This document shows positions 1-8,271 of a stretch of 64,000 nucleotides of DNA, one piece after another. Source of the DNA: Massilia sp. W12 (GTDB lineage Bacteria; Pseudomonadota; Gammaproteobacteria; Burkholderiales; Burkholderiaceae_D); assembly GCF_037300705.1 (NCBI RefSeq), contig NZ_CP147776.1:5772857-5836856 (forward strand), in the 5' to 3' direction. The notes under the pieces were generated by a model. It was not told the origin of the DNA. It saw only the letters and a program-made list of their open reading frames with translations, and made no database searches. A program made the translations under genes and the position numbers. Position 1 is the first letter of the stretch. Each line of letters begins with the position of its first letter.

Positions 1-236
1 CGGGAGCCTTGCGCCAGCAGATACAAAATGGCGTTGGACTCGGCCAGCGTGGCGCCGTCTTCCAATTGCAGCAAAGGCACTTTGCCATTCGGATTCAGGG
101 CCAGAAATTCCGCTGTGCGGGCGCCGCCGGCCAGCACATCCACATGACGCCAGGCATATTCACGCCCCAGCAGATCCAGCAAGAGACGGATTTTGTAGCA
201 ATTGCCGGAGCGGATATCGCCATATACAGTCAACAT
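1..236 (-). CDS. Glutathione S-transferase family protein, N-terminal part (runs off the window)
   Basis: Reading leftward from an ATG at 236, the first 78 residues have the thioredoxin-like N-terminal domain of glutathione S-transferases. They begin MLTVYGDIRSGNCYK and continue through LNPNGKVPLLQLEDG and LAESNAILYLL, the usual glutathione-binding cis-Pro and E-S segments. An AGGGGA ribosome-binding sequence lies about 8 bases before the ATG. The C-terminal helical domain lies outside the window, so substrate and subclass cannot be judged. The gene is divergent from the membrane protein gene at 290. The family assignment is good; the exact class is unknown. Confidence 0.85.
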   Translation of the reverse strand, partial: MLTVYGDIRSGNCYKIRLLLDLLGREYAWRHVDVLAGGARTAEFLALNPNGKVPLLQLEDGATLAESNAILYLLAQGS

Positions 237-289
237 ATGTTTTCCCCTTTACACGCGCGGCCCGGTGCGGCGCTTCAGGATTGTAAGCG

Positions 290-1312
290 ATGAAGCGGCT
301 GACGCTGGATGCGATGCGCCGCGCATACGCCATACCGCTTGATGGCGGCCTGGGCGAGTGCGCCATCATCATCGTCGCAGCGGCTTGGATGCTGGGGCTG
401 CGCGGCCTGTTTGCCCTGAACCCGGCCTGGAGTCCGCTCGCCATGTCATGCGGATTTTTGGTGCTGTCCCCCTTGGCGCTTGGTTTTGTGCATGTGACGC
501 TGGCTTGGCGCAGGCGTCCGCACACTTGGCGCTATGCGCTCTTGGCGCCCTTGCTTCCGATGTTGCTGACGCTGATGCTGAGTGCGTGTTTTGGTTTGGA
601 AGGCCCGCTTTGCCTGACATTTGTGACCCCATTGTTGCTGCTGTTTGCCAGCGCTGGCGGGGCGCTGAGCTGGATCTGGCATCGGCGCCGCGATGCGCAC
701 GCCACCCGCTGCTATATTGTGCTGCTGCCGCCTTTGCTGGCGATGGCCCTGCTGCCGCCTGTGCGCACGGTGCAGGAATTGCATGTGACACACGAGTTTG
801 CCGCCACGCCAGAGCAACTGTGGCGCCAGTTGATTGAACCGGGACAGATAGCGGTTCACGAAAGCGGCCCCGGCCTGATCTGGCGCATTGGCGCGCCGCG
901 TCCCCTTTCCACGGTTTTGCTGGCGCGCAGCGATCACCAGGCGCATGGCATCGGCAGTGTGCGGCGCAACGCCTGGCAGCGCGGGGTCAGTTTTGATGAA
1001 GTGGTGGACAGTTGGCGGCCAGGGCAGGAAATCGGTTGGACTTACCGTTTTTATCCTTCTTCATTTCCGCGCGGTTCGATGGATTTGCATGCCGCGCCGA
1101 ACAGCCGCAGCATGCAATTTCTGCACACCCGCTACCGCATTTTTCCGCTGGACGGGGGCCGCGTGCGCCTGGAAATGCGCTTGCGTTACCGGCTTGAATC
1201 CGGCGTGAATTGGTATGTGCGCCCGCTTTCCAATTGGCTGTTGGCGGATGGCGCGCAGGAATTGCTGGGCTTGTTTGAGCGGCGCGTGCAGCAGGCAGCT
1301 GCGCGCAAGTAA
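290..1312 (+). CDS. Membrane protein with C-terminal SRPBCC (START/polyketide-cyclase-like) domain
   Basis: A 340-residue protein. The first ~145 residues hold about four hydrophobic segments (near 22-42, 52-72, 83-103 and 108-128), so this half should sit in the inner membrane. From about residue 160 the sequence changes to a soluble domain that begins LHVTHEFAATPEQLWRQL, typical of the first strand and helix of the SRPBCC hydrophobic-ligand-binding fold, and runs to the C-terminus. The family binds lipids or other hydrophobic molecules, but no catalytic residues can be named here. The ATG at 290 is used because the hydrophobic N-terminus follows at once. Divergent from the GST gene. The ligand is not recognisable. 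Confidence 0.7.
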   Translation: MKRLTLDAMRRAYAIPLDGGLGECAIIIVAAAWMLGLRGLFALNPAWSPLAMSCGFLVLSPLALGFVHVTLAWRRRPHTWRYALLAPLLPMLLTLMLSACFGLEGPLCLTFVTPLLLLFASAGGALSWIWHRRRDAHATRCYIVLLPPLLAMALLPPVRTVQELHVTHEFAATPEQLWRQLIEPGQIAVHESGPGLIWRIGAPRPLSTVLLARSDHQAHGIGSVRRNAWQRGVSFDEVVDSWRPGQEIGWTYRFYPSSFPRGSMDLHAAPNSRSMQFLHTRYRIFPLDGGRVRLEMRLRYRLESGVNWYVRPLSNWLLADGAQELLGLFERRVQQAAARK

Positions 1313-1458
1313 CCAAACGACGCTGGCGTTTAAACGGATTGCGCGCTTGCCGCTCCTGCGGCGTCGGGCTGTCATTTTTTGCGGCATGGTTGCAGCGCAA
1401 CAACATAGTGACAGGCAGAGCCGCTTATCATGCTGAGACTCTGTTTTTTTTCTGGCGC

Positions 1459-3273
1459 ATGATGACTCCAATTCCTCCTCATTTCGGCGAATATCAAACC
1501 ATCAAACCACTTGGCGAAGGCGGCATGGGTCAAGTGTATTTGGCGTTTGACAGTAAATTGCAGCGGTATGTGGCGATCAAAACATTGCACCAGCATGTTT
1601 TGGCGGAGCTTTCCACGGAATATGCGCAACGCTTCGATCTGGAGGCGCGCGCCATCGCGAAACTCAAGCATCCGCACATTGTCAGCCTTTACCATTTTGG
1701 CGAGGAACAAGGTTTGGCCTATATGGTGATGGAATTCGTCGAAGGTCATGACCTGAAATACTATTTCGACAAAAATATTACATTTACATTGCCGGAAGTC
1801 ATGCGCTTAATGAGCGGCTTGCTGGATGCCCTGGCGCATGCACATGATAAAAATGTCTGGCATCGCGATATCAAGCCGGCGAATGTGATGATTGATATTG
1901 ACGGTGAAGTCAAGCTGACAGACTTTGGCGTTTCGCGGATGGCGGATCAGAATGAACACTCACGGGTTGGCACCATGGTCGGCACGCTGCAATATATGTC
2001 GCCTGAACAAATTCAAGCCTTGCCGGTGTCGCAGCGCAGTGATATTTTTGCCGCCGGTTTGATCCTGTATCAGTTTCTGTGTGGCGTGCGGGCCTTTCAA
2101 GGCTCGGATTATGAAATCAGGCAGCAGATCGTGAACCAGATGCCGGCGCCGCCATCCAGTATTCAGCCCGGGTTGCCTGCCGCGCTGGACGGGGTAATCG
2201 CACGCGCTTTGGCCAAGCAGCCGGAACAGCGTTTTGCAACTGCGCGCGAATTCTTGCTGGCATTGCGCCAGGCTATCGGGGAACGGCAGGAACCTGTGCT
2301 GGACATGGACGCCACCCGCATGTTTTACGCCTCGCATGGCAGCAAAACCAAGCTGGAGCGGGAAATCCAGATGCCGTCCAAGGGGCAGCGCAGCGCCGCC
2401 TCTGAAAGTGCTGAAATTGCATTTTGGGAATCGATCAAAAACAGTCAGGATGCGGAAGAATTCACTTTATATCTGAGCCGCTTTCCGCAGGGGATTTATG
2501 CCTCGCTGGCGCATAAGCGGATTGAGCGCTTGCAGGGCGCCACGTCTGCAGCGTCACTGCCGGCCAACTCCGGCGTTCAGGGCGCGCGGCGGATCGAGCC
2601 TTCATTCAGTGCAGCACATGAAGCGATGCCGGTCCCGCCTGCGCCTGCCATGCCTGCGCCGGCGCCGCGCAAATGGATGTTGCCGGCGGGCGCGGCGGGC
2701 GCCGTTTTGCTCTTGCTTGGCGCCTGGTTTTTGCGCGCGCCGGAGCCTACCGGCAATCCGCAAGCCAATGGCGGGATTGCCGCCGCACCGCGCGCCAGCG
2801 CACCCCTTGCGCAGATGGCCCAAAGCAGCGTGAGCGCGCCTCTTGCGCCAGCAGCCAGCAGCACGCTGCCTGGGCCGCCGCCTGCGCTGTTGGCGGAACT
2901 CAATATGGCGCAGACACATAAGGCGGCAGTGGAAAAGCATAGCCAGCAGGTGGCGGAAAAACTGAATAAAGATGCGCGCGAAAACGAGGCGGAACGCATC
3001 GCCAAGCACAACATTGAACAGGCCAAGCTAAAAACAGGCAATAGTTTATGCCTGGTAACGGACAGCAAAATGCCAGTTAAGCAGGACGGCAAGACTGAAG
3101 CCGAGACATGCACTGCCGCCAGGCAGCGCGCGCAAACATGGATCGCCGGCTGGAATACGCCGGCGGGTCAAGCCAAGGGGCACGACAAATTCCGCGATGG
3201 GCACATTGGCGAGTGTCAATGCAATGGCGGGGAGTGCGCGGTGGAAATTTCCTATCAAGCGCCATGCCTCTGA
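1459..3273 (+). CDS. Transmembrane eukaryotic-type Ser/Thr protein kinase
   Basis: A 604-residue protein if the ATG at 1459 (or the adjacent one at 1462) is used; the frame is open upstream, but the kinase domain starts just after this Met pair. The Hanks kinase motifs are complete: glycine loop GEGGMGQVY at 19-27, Lys41 in VAIK, HRDIKPAN at 135, DFG at 155, then MSPEQ. The catalytic domain is cytoplasmic. A low-complexity Ala/Pro stretch leads to one membrane helix at about 407-426. The outer part has a Lys/Glu-rich helical segment and a C-terminal domain of about 80 residues with six cysteines that resembles no PASTA repeat. Such kinases (for example PpkA) can control T6SS, and a T6SS cluster starts 5 kb away, but no direct link is visible. 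Convergent with the next gene. Confidence 0.85.
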   Translation: MMTPIPPHFGEYQTIKPLGEGGMGQVYLAFDSKLQRYVAIKTLHQHVLAELSTEYAQRFDLEARAIAKLKHPHIVSLYHFGEEQGLAYMVMEFVEGHDLKYYFDKNITFTLPEVMRLMSGLLDALAHAHDKNVWHRDIKPANVMIDIDGEVKLTDFGVSRMADQNEHSRVGTMVGTLQYMSPEQIQALPVSQRSDIFAAGLILYQFLCGVRAFQGSDYEIRQQIVNQMPAPPSSIQPGLPAALDGVIARALAKQPEQRFATAREFLLALRQAIGERQEPVLDMDATRMFYASHGSKTKLEREIQMPSKGQRSAASESAEIAFWESIKNSQDAEEFTLYLSRFPQGIYASLAHKRIERLQGATSAASLPANSGVQGARRIEPSFSAAHEAMPVPPAPAMPAPAPRKWMLPAGAAGAVLLLLGAWFLRAPEPTGNPQANGGIAAAPRASAPLAQMAQSSVSAPLAPAASSTLPGPPPALLAELNMAQTHKAAVEKHSQQVAEKLNKDARENEAERIAKHNIEQAKLKTGNSLCLVTDSKMPVKQDGKTEAETCTAARQRAQTWIAGWNTPAGQAKGHDKFRDGHIGECQCNGGECAVEISYQAPCL

Positions 3274-3294
3274 CGCACGCTCCCCGCCCAGACA

Positions 3295-4881
3295 TCAATT
3301 GACGCTGCAGACCGGTTGCGGCGCTTGCGGGCAGCGCCACAATTTGCTGGAGCCGAGATTGCGGTAGCTCAACACATGCACCTGGCGCGCTTCGTATGCC
3401 GGAATATAGATTTCCGCATAGCCGTAAGCATCATAGCGCCAGCCAATGCCGCCGATGGTGGAGCGGGTGCGTCCCTGTGCCGGGCCGTCGGCCATGGGCG
3501 TCTGGGTCGCATTCGCGCCATAGGTCGCGTTCAGGTCAAACACCAGCGCCGTGTCATACGTCCAGTTGGTGCTGAATGAGCTTTGCGCGCGCAAAATCCA
3601 GACTTTGCCGGCTTCATCGCCGCCCACCACAATTTGCGGTTTGCTGGTGCTTTGCTGGGATTTGGTCGGCCAGAATACTTGCGCCTTGCCCGGGGCTAAA
3701 CGGCCACTGCCGGTGGTTCCGGCCAGGCTGGGATTGGGACGGATGTTGTCCAGCAAAATACGGGTGCGCCATGGGCTGACAAACACATTCCGGTCGGTCG
3801 GCATTTCCAGCGCATAGACGCGGCCCGGGATTGCCGAGCTGGTGGCGCTGGTGCAATTGTCCGGCGCGTGGTTGGAGGCCAGAATATCCGGGCGGCCATC
3901 GCGGTTCAAGTCCGCGATTTGCACGCCAAACGGAAAGCCCTGATCGCTGCTGATGGTTTTCACGCGCGGCAAGACGCCGCTCGCCAGATTCACATCTTTC
4001 CACTTGCCGCCCTTCGGCGCGCCATACAGCACAATCTTGCCGCCGCTCGGCGGGCCGCCCGCGCTGGCGTTGGAGAAGAAATGGGTGGCGACGATTTCCG
4101 GCACGCCGTCGCCTTCAAAATCCGCCATATCCAGGCTGATGTCCGGCCCCAGGAATTGCGCTGCAGCGCCGCCCCACAATACCGTTTCGCGCCAGGGCTG
4201 ATCGGCTTTGATGGCCGCGCCCGGATTTTTAAACCACACCAGTTCGCCATACGGCGGGTAAGTCGTGGCCCCGACTTTAAAACCGGAGCGCACGGTGACG
4301 ATATCTTTCAAGCCGTCGCCATCCATGTCGATAAACAGCGCTTTGTGGTACGCGCGCGGTGAATTCGCCGGGTCTTGCGGGCTGCCAGTGCTTTGGGTGC
4401 TTTGGTGCACCAGATACTCGGTGTTTTTGCCATCATCCAGATTAATCAGGGACAGACGGCCCGGTTTCGGCGCGCTGATGAAACCTTGTGGCGCAATCAG
4501 GGCGTTGAACGGCAGCATGCCGCTGGGCAGTTTTTCCACTTCATTCGGCCACACCATGCTGGCGCCGGACAAGACCGGGGCCTGGCGCGTCGGGTCAAAA
4601 GTCGAATAGTTCAGGCTTTCCAGACCCGGAATGCGCGCCACCAGATCCGGCGCGAAAAACAGATAAGGCGGGCCTTGATTAGGATTGCGCGCGGCGTTCA
4701 AAAAGCTGGCGATGCTCAAACCATCGCCTTCGCTGAATTTATCGACATGCACAAAGCCGGGCATCCAGGGCAGGCTGAGTGCGCCTTTGTTGTATAAAAC
4801 CGGGCAGAAATTTGCCGCCTGCGCCAGCGGCGCGAGGCAGGCGGCGGCCAGCAGGCCGCCCAGGAGGGTGTAGTTTTTCAT
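3295..4881 (-). CDS. Secreted FG-GAP/VCBS-repeat protein
   Basis: A 528-residue protein with a classic Sec signal peptide (MKNYTLLGGLLAAACLAPLAQA). The mature part carries at least three calcium-binding-like FG-GAP loops: DMDGDGLKDIV, DFEGDGVPEIV and DLNRDGRPDIL. These point to a beta-propeller fold of the integrin-like or VCBS type, exported to the periplasm or beyond. It lies 55 bases downstream of the hydrolase gene on the same strand, so the two are probably co-transcribed and may act on or bind the same extracellular material. No catalytic motif is seen. The 3' end is convergent with the kinase gene. The fold is a fair call; the function is unknown. Confidence 0.75.
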   Translation of the reverse strand: MKNYTLLGGLLAAACLAPLAQAANFCPVLYNKGALSLPWMPGFVHVDKFSEGDGLSIASFLNAARNPNQGPPYLFFAPDLVARIPGLESLNYSTFDPTRQAPVLSGASMVWPNEVEKLPSGMLPFNALIAPQGFISAPKPGRLSLINLDDGKNTEYLVHQSTQSTGSPQDPANSPRAYHKALFIDMDGDGLKDIVTVRSGFKVGATTYPPYGELVWFKNPGAAIKADQPWRETVLWGGAAAQFLGPDISLDMADFEGDGVPEIVATHFFSNASAGGPPSGGKIVLYGAPKGGKWKDVNLASGVLPRVKTISSDQGFPFGVQIADLNRDGRPDILASNHAPDNCTSATSSAIPGRVYALEMPTDRNVFVSPWRTRILLDNIRPNPSLAGTTGSGRLAPGKAQVFWPTKSQQSTSKPQIVVGGDEAGKVWILRAQSSFSTNWTYDTALVFDLNATYGANATQTPMADGPAQGRTRSTIGGIGWRYDAYGYAEIYIPAYEARQVHVLSYRNLGSSKLWRCPQAPQPVCSVN

Positions 4882-4903
4882 ATTTGGAATCGGCGTTAGA
4901 GAA

Positions 4904-4926
4904 GGGGACGGAATGAACCCGTCCCC
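4904..4926 (-). other. Intercistronic hairpin
   Basis: Arms GGGGACGG and CCGTCCCC with a short loop lie between the hydrolase stop and the FG-GAP protein start. There is no U-run in either direction, so it is more likely an mRNA-stabilising or partial termination structure than a full terminator. Confidence 0.4.
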
Positions 4927-4936
4927 AAGAAGGAAA

Positions 4937-5998
4937 TCAGAAGCTTTGGCCCATCAATTGGTGTTGCATCACTTTGCCGTCCGAGGCTATGCCGCCGTGC
5001 AGCAGTGCGGCCCCGCTCAGATGGGAAGCGGCGTCCGCCGAATTGGTCGAGAGCGGCATGCCGGCGGCGGCTTTCCACACCATATACCAGTCAAGCGCAT
5101 TGTTTTTAGCGGCGCCGCCGATACCCAGCGGTGCGCCGCCGCCGGTCAGCGGCGTGTTGTGATTCGCTTCCAGGCCATAGCTGCCCAGGGTTTTGCCTTT
5201 CACGCGCACCCATTGACGTTGCGCCGACGGCAGTTTGTTATACAGCGCTTGCGCATAGTTTTTCGCCGGCCCGGCGATGCTGTCATCTTCAAATTCAAAA
5301 ATCATGGCGCGCACCTGGCTGCCGACTTTCACTGCATAACCCAGCGCCGGATCATTCAAATTGCCTGGATTGCTGGGGCCATTGCTGTTGTCATAGGCCA
5401 TCAGCAACATGCCTTTCGGATCGACAAAAGCGTTTGCCGTGTCCAGCGTGGTGGCGCGCGCAGCGGCGATCACCGCCACTTGTGAACCCAGGCTGTGGCC
5501 GGCATACCAGACTTGCGCCGGATCAGCTTGCGTCACGCGGGCCAGGGTTTGTTTCACTGCATTATTGAACCAGCCGGCGAATTTGACGAAATCGGTATCC
5601 AGGAAGCTGCCTTCAAATTGGATATTCGCCACCACCATGCCTTTTTTCGCAGCATGCTCAAACATGGCCTGGTAGTTGGTGGCGTTGGACAGCGATTTGC
5701 CCGGACCGAAGGCGAGTAAGGGCAGTTTGCCGCTGGCCCCGTTGGGGATCCACAGGCGCACGTTTTTACCATCCGTGGTTTTGAAATCCTGCACCGTGAA
5801 ACTGGCGTAGGGGTACACATTCGAGCCGGGATTTTTCGGGTCAGTGTTGGCGCCGGGGGCGGTCGCCAGGATTTGCAGTGAGTCATACGCGGCTTTGCTC
5901 CATGCGCCTTCTGCGGCAAAGCGGGCATCAGCTTGCGCAAATTGGGAAAAACTCAGGGCAGCCGTGATCAGGCTCAGGGTGTATAGATTTTTTTTCAT
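4937..5998 (-). CDS. Secreted alpha/beta hydrolase
   Basis: A 353-residue protein. The ATG at 5998 is chosen because AGTGAGGAGACT gives a strong ribosome-binding site just before it and the next residues (MKKNLYTLSLITAALSFSQFAQA) form a signal peptide; the longer frame upstream has no such support. The nucleophile elbow is GHSLGSQ at about residue 175. A later EFEDD segment and a HNTPL segment are candidates for the acid and histidine of the triad. The layout resembles the chlorophyllase or PET-hydrolase-like branch of secreted esterases, but the substrate cannot be read. First gene of a likely two-gene unit with the FG-GAP protein. Confidence 0.75.
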   Translation of the reverse strand: MKKNLYTLSLITAALSFSQFAQADARFAAEGAWSKAAYDSLQILATAPGANTDPKNPGSNVYPYASFTVQDFKTTDGKNVRLWIPNGASGKLPLLAFGPGKSLSNATNYQAMFEHAAKKGMVVANIQFEGSFLDTDFVKFAGWFNNAVKQTLARVTQADPAQVWYAGHSLGSQVAVIAAARATTLDTANAFVDPKGMLLMAYDNSNGPSNPGNLNDPALGYAVKVGSQVRAMIFEFEDDSIAGPAKNYAQALYNKLPSAQRQWVRVKGKTLGSYGLEANHNTPLTGGGAPLGIGGAAKNNALDWYMVWKAAAGMPLSTNSADAASHLSGAALLHGGIASDGKVMQHQLMGQSF

Positions 5999-6019
5999 AG
6001 TCTCCTCACTTTTTGTGAT

Positions 6020-6044
6020 GTTGCACGCAAGATTGCGCTGCAAC
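6020..6044. promoter_or_regulatory. Near-perfect palindrome in the leader of the hydrolase gene
   Basis: Arms GTTGCA+CGCAA and TTGCG+C+TGCAAC face each other 22 bases upstream of the hydrolase start codon. One extra base in the right arm breaks perfect symmetry. The position suits an operator or a leader hairpin near the ribosome-binding site. The regulator is unknown. Confidence 0.4.
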
Positions 6045-6098
6045 GGGGGAGGATTGTGCACAGAAAAAAGATGGCGGAATCGTTTTTGAAATTAGAGC

Positions 6099-6114
6099 GA
6101 ACGCTCGGTCGTTA
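6099..6114. promoter_or_regulatory. TetR-type operator-like site
   Basis: GCGAACGCTCGGTCGTTAC contains AACG and CGTT arms around CTCGGT, the usual look of TetR-family operators. It lies about 100 bases upstream of the hydrolase start, in an otherwise AT-rich stretch. No tetR gene is present in the window, so this rests on pattern resemblance only. Confidence 0.3.
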
Positions 6115-6384
6115 CATGCTGTGTACACTCATCATTCGCGTATAGAAATTTTGGCAATATATCTAGACAATTGCTTTTTTGCACCAAAACTGTGCAGAAG
6201 CATAAGAAATTAGAAAAAAATCACTCTTTTCAAATGGATGTTTGGAGCATGTGCTTTGCTGCTGAGAAAGTTTCAAACAGCAGTTACAAAGCGCTGTTGT
6301 GTTTTCAGGAAAAAAAATTTCTGGACAGCAAGCAGAAAAAGCGCGCTTTCTGCGTTTTTGCGCACACGTTCAGCACAAAGCCGC
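6115..6384. other. AT-rich intergenic region
   Basis: AT-rich DNA between the hydrolase promoter side and the terminator of the first PEP-CTERM gene. A rightward open frame crosses it but continues through that terminator and into the gene on the other strand, so it is not taken as a gene. Nothing else is recognised. Confidence 0.4.
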
Positions 6385-6413
6385 ATAAAAAAACGCCCGA
6401 CAATGCGGGCGTT
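6385..6413 (-). terminator. Rho-independent terminator
   Basis: AACGCCCG / CGGGCGTT stem with a 6-base loop. Read leftward it is followed by a run of seven U. It ends the PEP-CTERM gene that stops at 6436. Confidence 0.85.
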
Positions 6414-6435
6414 GCAAGCGATGAAGCGGGGCGCC

Positions 6436-7119
6436 TCAGGCAGTTTTGCGACGGCGCAGACGCCAGCCCAGTAAAGCAATCCCGCCTGCCATCATCAAAT
6501 ACTGCTCTGTTTCAGGCACAGGAGCGCTGCTGAATTGGCTGTTGACGCTATCCGCCGGGTTGTACATCCATTCGCCCACACTCCAGAACTGGCGCATGTG
6601 GACATGTGAATTCAGGCGCAACACACCATCCTGATCCAGGGTTTCGCGGCCCAGATTGATCCAGCTGAAGTCATAGTTGTCCCAGTTCCAGGTGGTGAAT
6701 TGCATCGCGCCATTGCGCGCGCCTTGCTCCACCCGCCCATCGAGCCAAATCGGCGCGTTCCACAGCTGTGAGATGGAGACATTGCGGCGCGGGTTGTAGT
6801 CAAGCTCTGACATCAGGTAGCGCTTGTCGCCAAACAGAATGTTGACTGATTTGACATGTGCGGCGCTGTAGCCATACCAGTCGGTCTCAGTGCGGATATA
6901 TGGCGTATGTTGCCCGGCGGCGAGTTTCACCGGTTCAGCCGCACTGCTATCCAGTGTGACCTCAAACTGATAAGGAACCGCATCGCCAGACACGCCATGA
7001 ATCGTCTGGCCATAGGTATTCAGCGTGCCGCTGAAATGCAAGTTGTAGAGTGCCGCTTGTGCGCTGCCTGCAGCGCTCAGTATGACCAAGCCTGCCAGCA
7101 ATGGGAGATTTTTTTTCAT
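6436..7119 (-). CDS. PEP-CTERM sorting-domain protein (copy A)
   Basis: A 227-residue exported protein. The start at 7119 is chosen for its signal peptide (MKKNLPLLAGLVILSAAGSAQA), although no good ribosome-binding site is seen. The C-terminus has the PEP-CTERM layout: VPETEQYL, a hydrophobic helix and a final RLRRRK cluster. In this system EpsH/XrtA-type exosortases recognise the Pro-Glu-Pro signal; here the third position is Thr (PET). The body (FSGTLNTYGQTIHGV, DWYGYS, VNILFG) is clearly paralogous to the gene at 7352-8029. It is probably delivered to the cell surface. The body has no known enzyme motif. Confidence 0.8.
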   Translation of the reverse strand: MKKNLPLLAGLVILSAAGSAQAALYNLHFSGTLNTYGQTIHGVSGDAVPYQFEVTLDSSAAEPVKLAAGQHTPYIRTETDWYGYSAAHVKSVNILFGDKRYLMSELDYNPRRNVSISQLWNAPIWLDGRVEQGARNGAMQFTTWNWDNYDFSWINLGRETLDQDGVLRLNSHVHMRQFWSVGEWMYNPADSVNSQFSSAPVPETEQYLMMAGGIALLGWRLRRRKTA

Positions 7120-7304
7120 TGGGAAGAGGTGTGAATTGAGATGTGTTTGCAATCTGCCGGCAGCGTGCATGCAGACTTGCATTATAAATGATGAGAGGCT
7201 GAATTTACTAATTTAATACAGTAAATTCAGTTTCAATTTAACACATGGAATGAGATGTTTTCTTGCATAGCGCTTCTCCGGCAAGATCATGCCTGTGCAG
7301 AATA

Positions 7305-7335
7305 CAAAAAAGCCCGGACCAGCCGGGCTTTTTGT
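7305..7335. terminator. Bidirectional rho-independent terminator
   Basis: AAGCCCGG / CCGGGCTT stem with a 5-base loop, flanked by A and T runs so that it can work on both strands. It lies just downstream of the second PEP-CTERM gene. Confidence 0.85.
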
Positions 7336-7351
7336 TTGGTGCGGGTAAGAC

Positions 7352-8029
7352 TCAGGCTGCTTTGCGGCGACGCAGGCGCAGGCCCAGGGCCATCAAGCCG
7401 CCAGCCATCAACAGATATTGTTCAGCTTCTGGGATCGGGGAAGGCACCGGAACCGGGTTGAAGTTGAAGCTGTTGGAGTGAGCGGAGACAGAAATATTGT
7501 TTTCCAAATCGATCGTTTCGCTGATGTAGCTGGAATTCAACAGTGTGGTGCTGCCATTTACCGTTCTCAGTTCGCCAATACGCAGTAACACGGGTTGCGA
7601 ATTCGGGGAATAAGACGGCAGGAGGATGTATGCGCTGCTCGGATTTTGATCCGCTTGCTTATTCAGCCACAATGCGGCGAAATCATAGATTCCAGCTTCT
7701 TCCAGCGGTGACGATTCGCGCAGATTGCTCACATCCCAGGTTTGCGTCCCGAAGCTGATATTGGTGGAGACGATTGCGTCGCTGGAGTAACCGTACCAAT
7801 CATGCGGCGTGGCGCTGCCAGCGGCAATGTGCACCGGGTCACCAGCCAGGGCGGTATCAAGACGCAGTGAGTAGCTGAACGGCACAGCGGCTCCCTGCAA
7901 GCCCATAATGGTTTGACCTTGAGTGTCATATGTGCCGCTGAAATTCAAATCAATGATTGCTGCGTGTGCGGATGCGCCACCAAGCAGCATAACTGCAGCC
8001 GCTGCCAGCGAGGTCAGGGAAAATTTCAT
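7352..8029 (-). CDS. PEP-CTERM sorting-domain protein (copy B)
   Basis: A 225-residue exported protein with a signal peptide (MKFSLTSLAAAAVMLLGGASAHA) and an AGGATAAC ribosome-binding site. The C-terminus reads IPEAEQYLLMAGG, then a hydrophobic helix and RLRRRK, so the sorting motif is PEA instead of PEP. The body shares the pattern FSGTYDTQGQTIMGLQGAAVPF, DWYGYS and ISFG with copy A; the two are tandem paralogues. Copies A and B have separate leaders and separate terminators, so they can be regulated independently. The exosortase gene is not in this window. Confidence 0.8.
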   Translation of the reverse strand: MKFSLTSLAAAAVMLLGGASAHAAIIDLNFSGTYDTQGQTIMGLQGAAVPFSYSLRLDTALAGDPVHIAAGSATPHDWYGYSSDAIVSTNISFGTQTWDVSNLRESSPLEEAGIYDFAALWLNKQADQNPSSAYILLPSYSPNSQPVLLRIGELRTVNGSTTLLNSSYISETIDLENNISVSAHSNSFNFNPVPVPSPIPEAEQYLLMAGGLMALGLRLRRRKAA

Positions 8030-8220
8030 ATTGTTATCCTAATAGAATGAAGAAACAGAGTGCTGCTGCGTGCCTGGTGAAAATATTTCCAGATGGGAAG
8101 ATTTTAACATTGCAGAGGCTTTGCCGTCCAGTGCCATGTATGCTTTTTAGATTGAAAAATCAAATACTTGCGTGTGAAAGAGTGGCGTGACAGGGAGTCG
8201 ATCGGTGGTGTCGAAAAGAT

Positions 8221-8251
8221 AAAAAAAGCCCCGGGCCTGGCGGCCCGGGGC
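8221..8251 (-). terminator. Rho-independent terminator after clpV
   Basis: Very strong GCCCCGGGCC / GGCCCGGGGC stem with a TGGC loop. Read leftward it is followed by seven U. It lies 20 bases past the clpV stop and closes the T6SS operon. Confidence 0.9.
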
Positions 8252-8271
8252 GCTTGCAAGAGGAGGTTGCT

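Noticed and set aside
6171-6533. Rightward frame of 120 codons in the region before the PEP-CTERM gene
   Set aside because: It runs through a clear terminator and into the antisense of a signal-bearing gene, and has no ribosome-binding site or domain.
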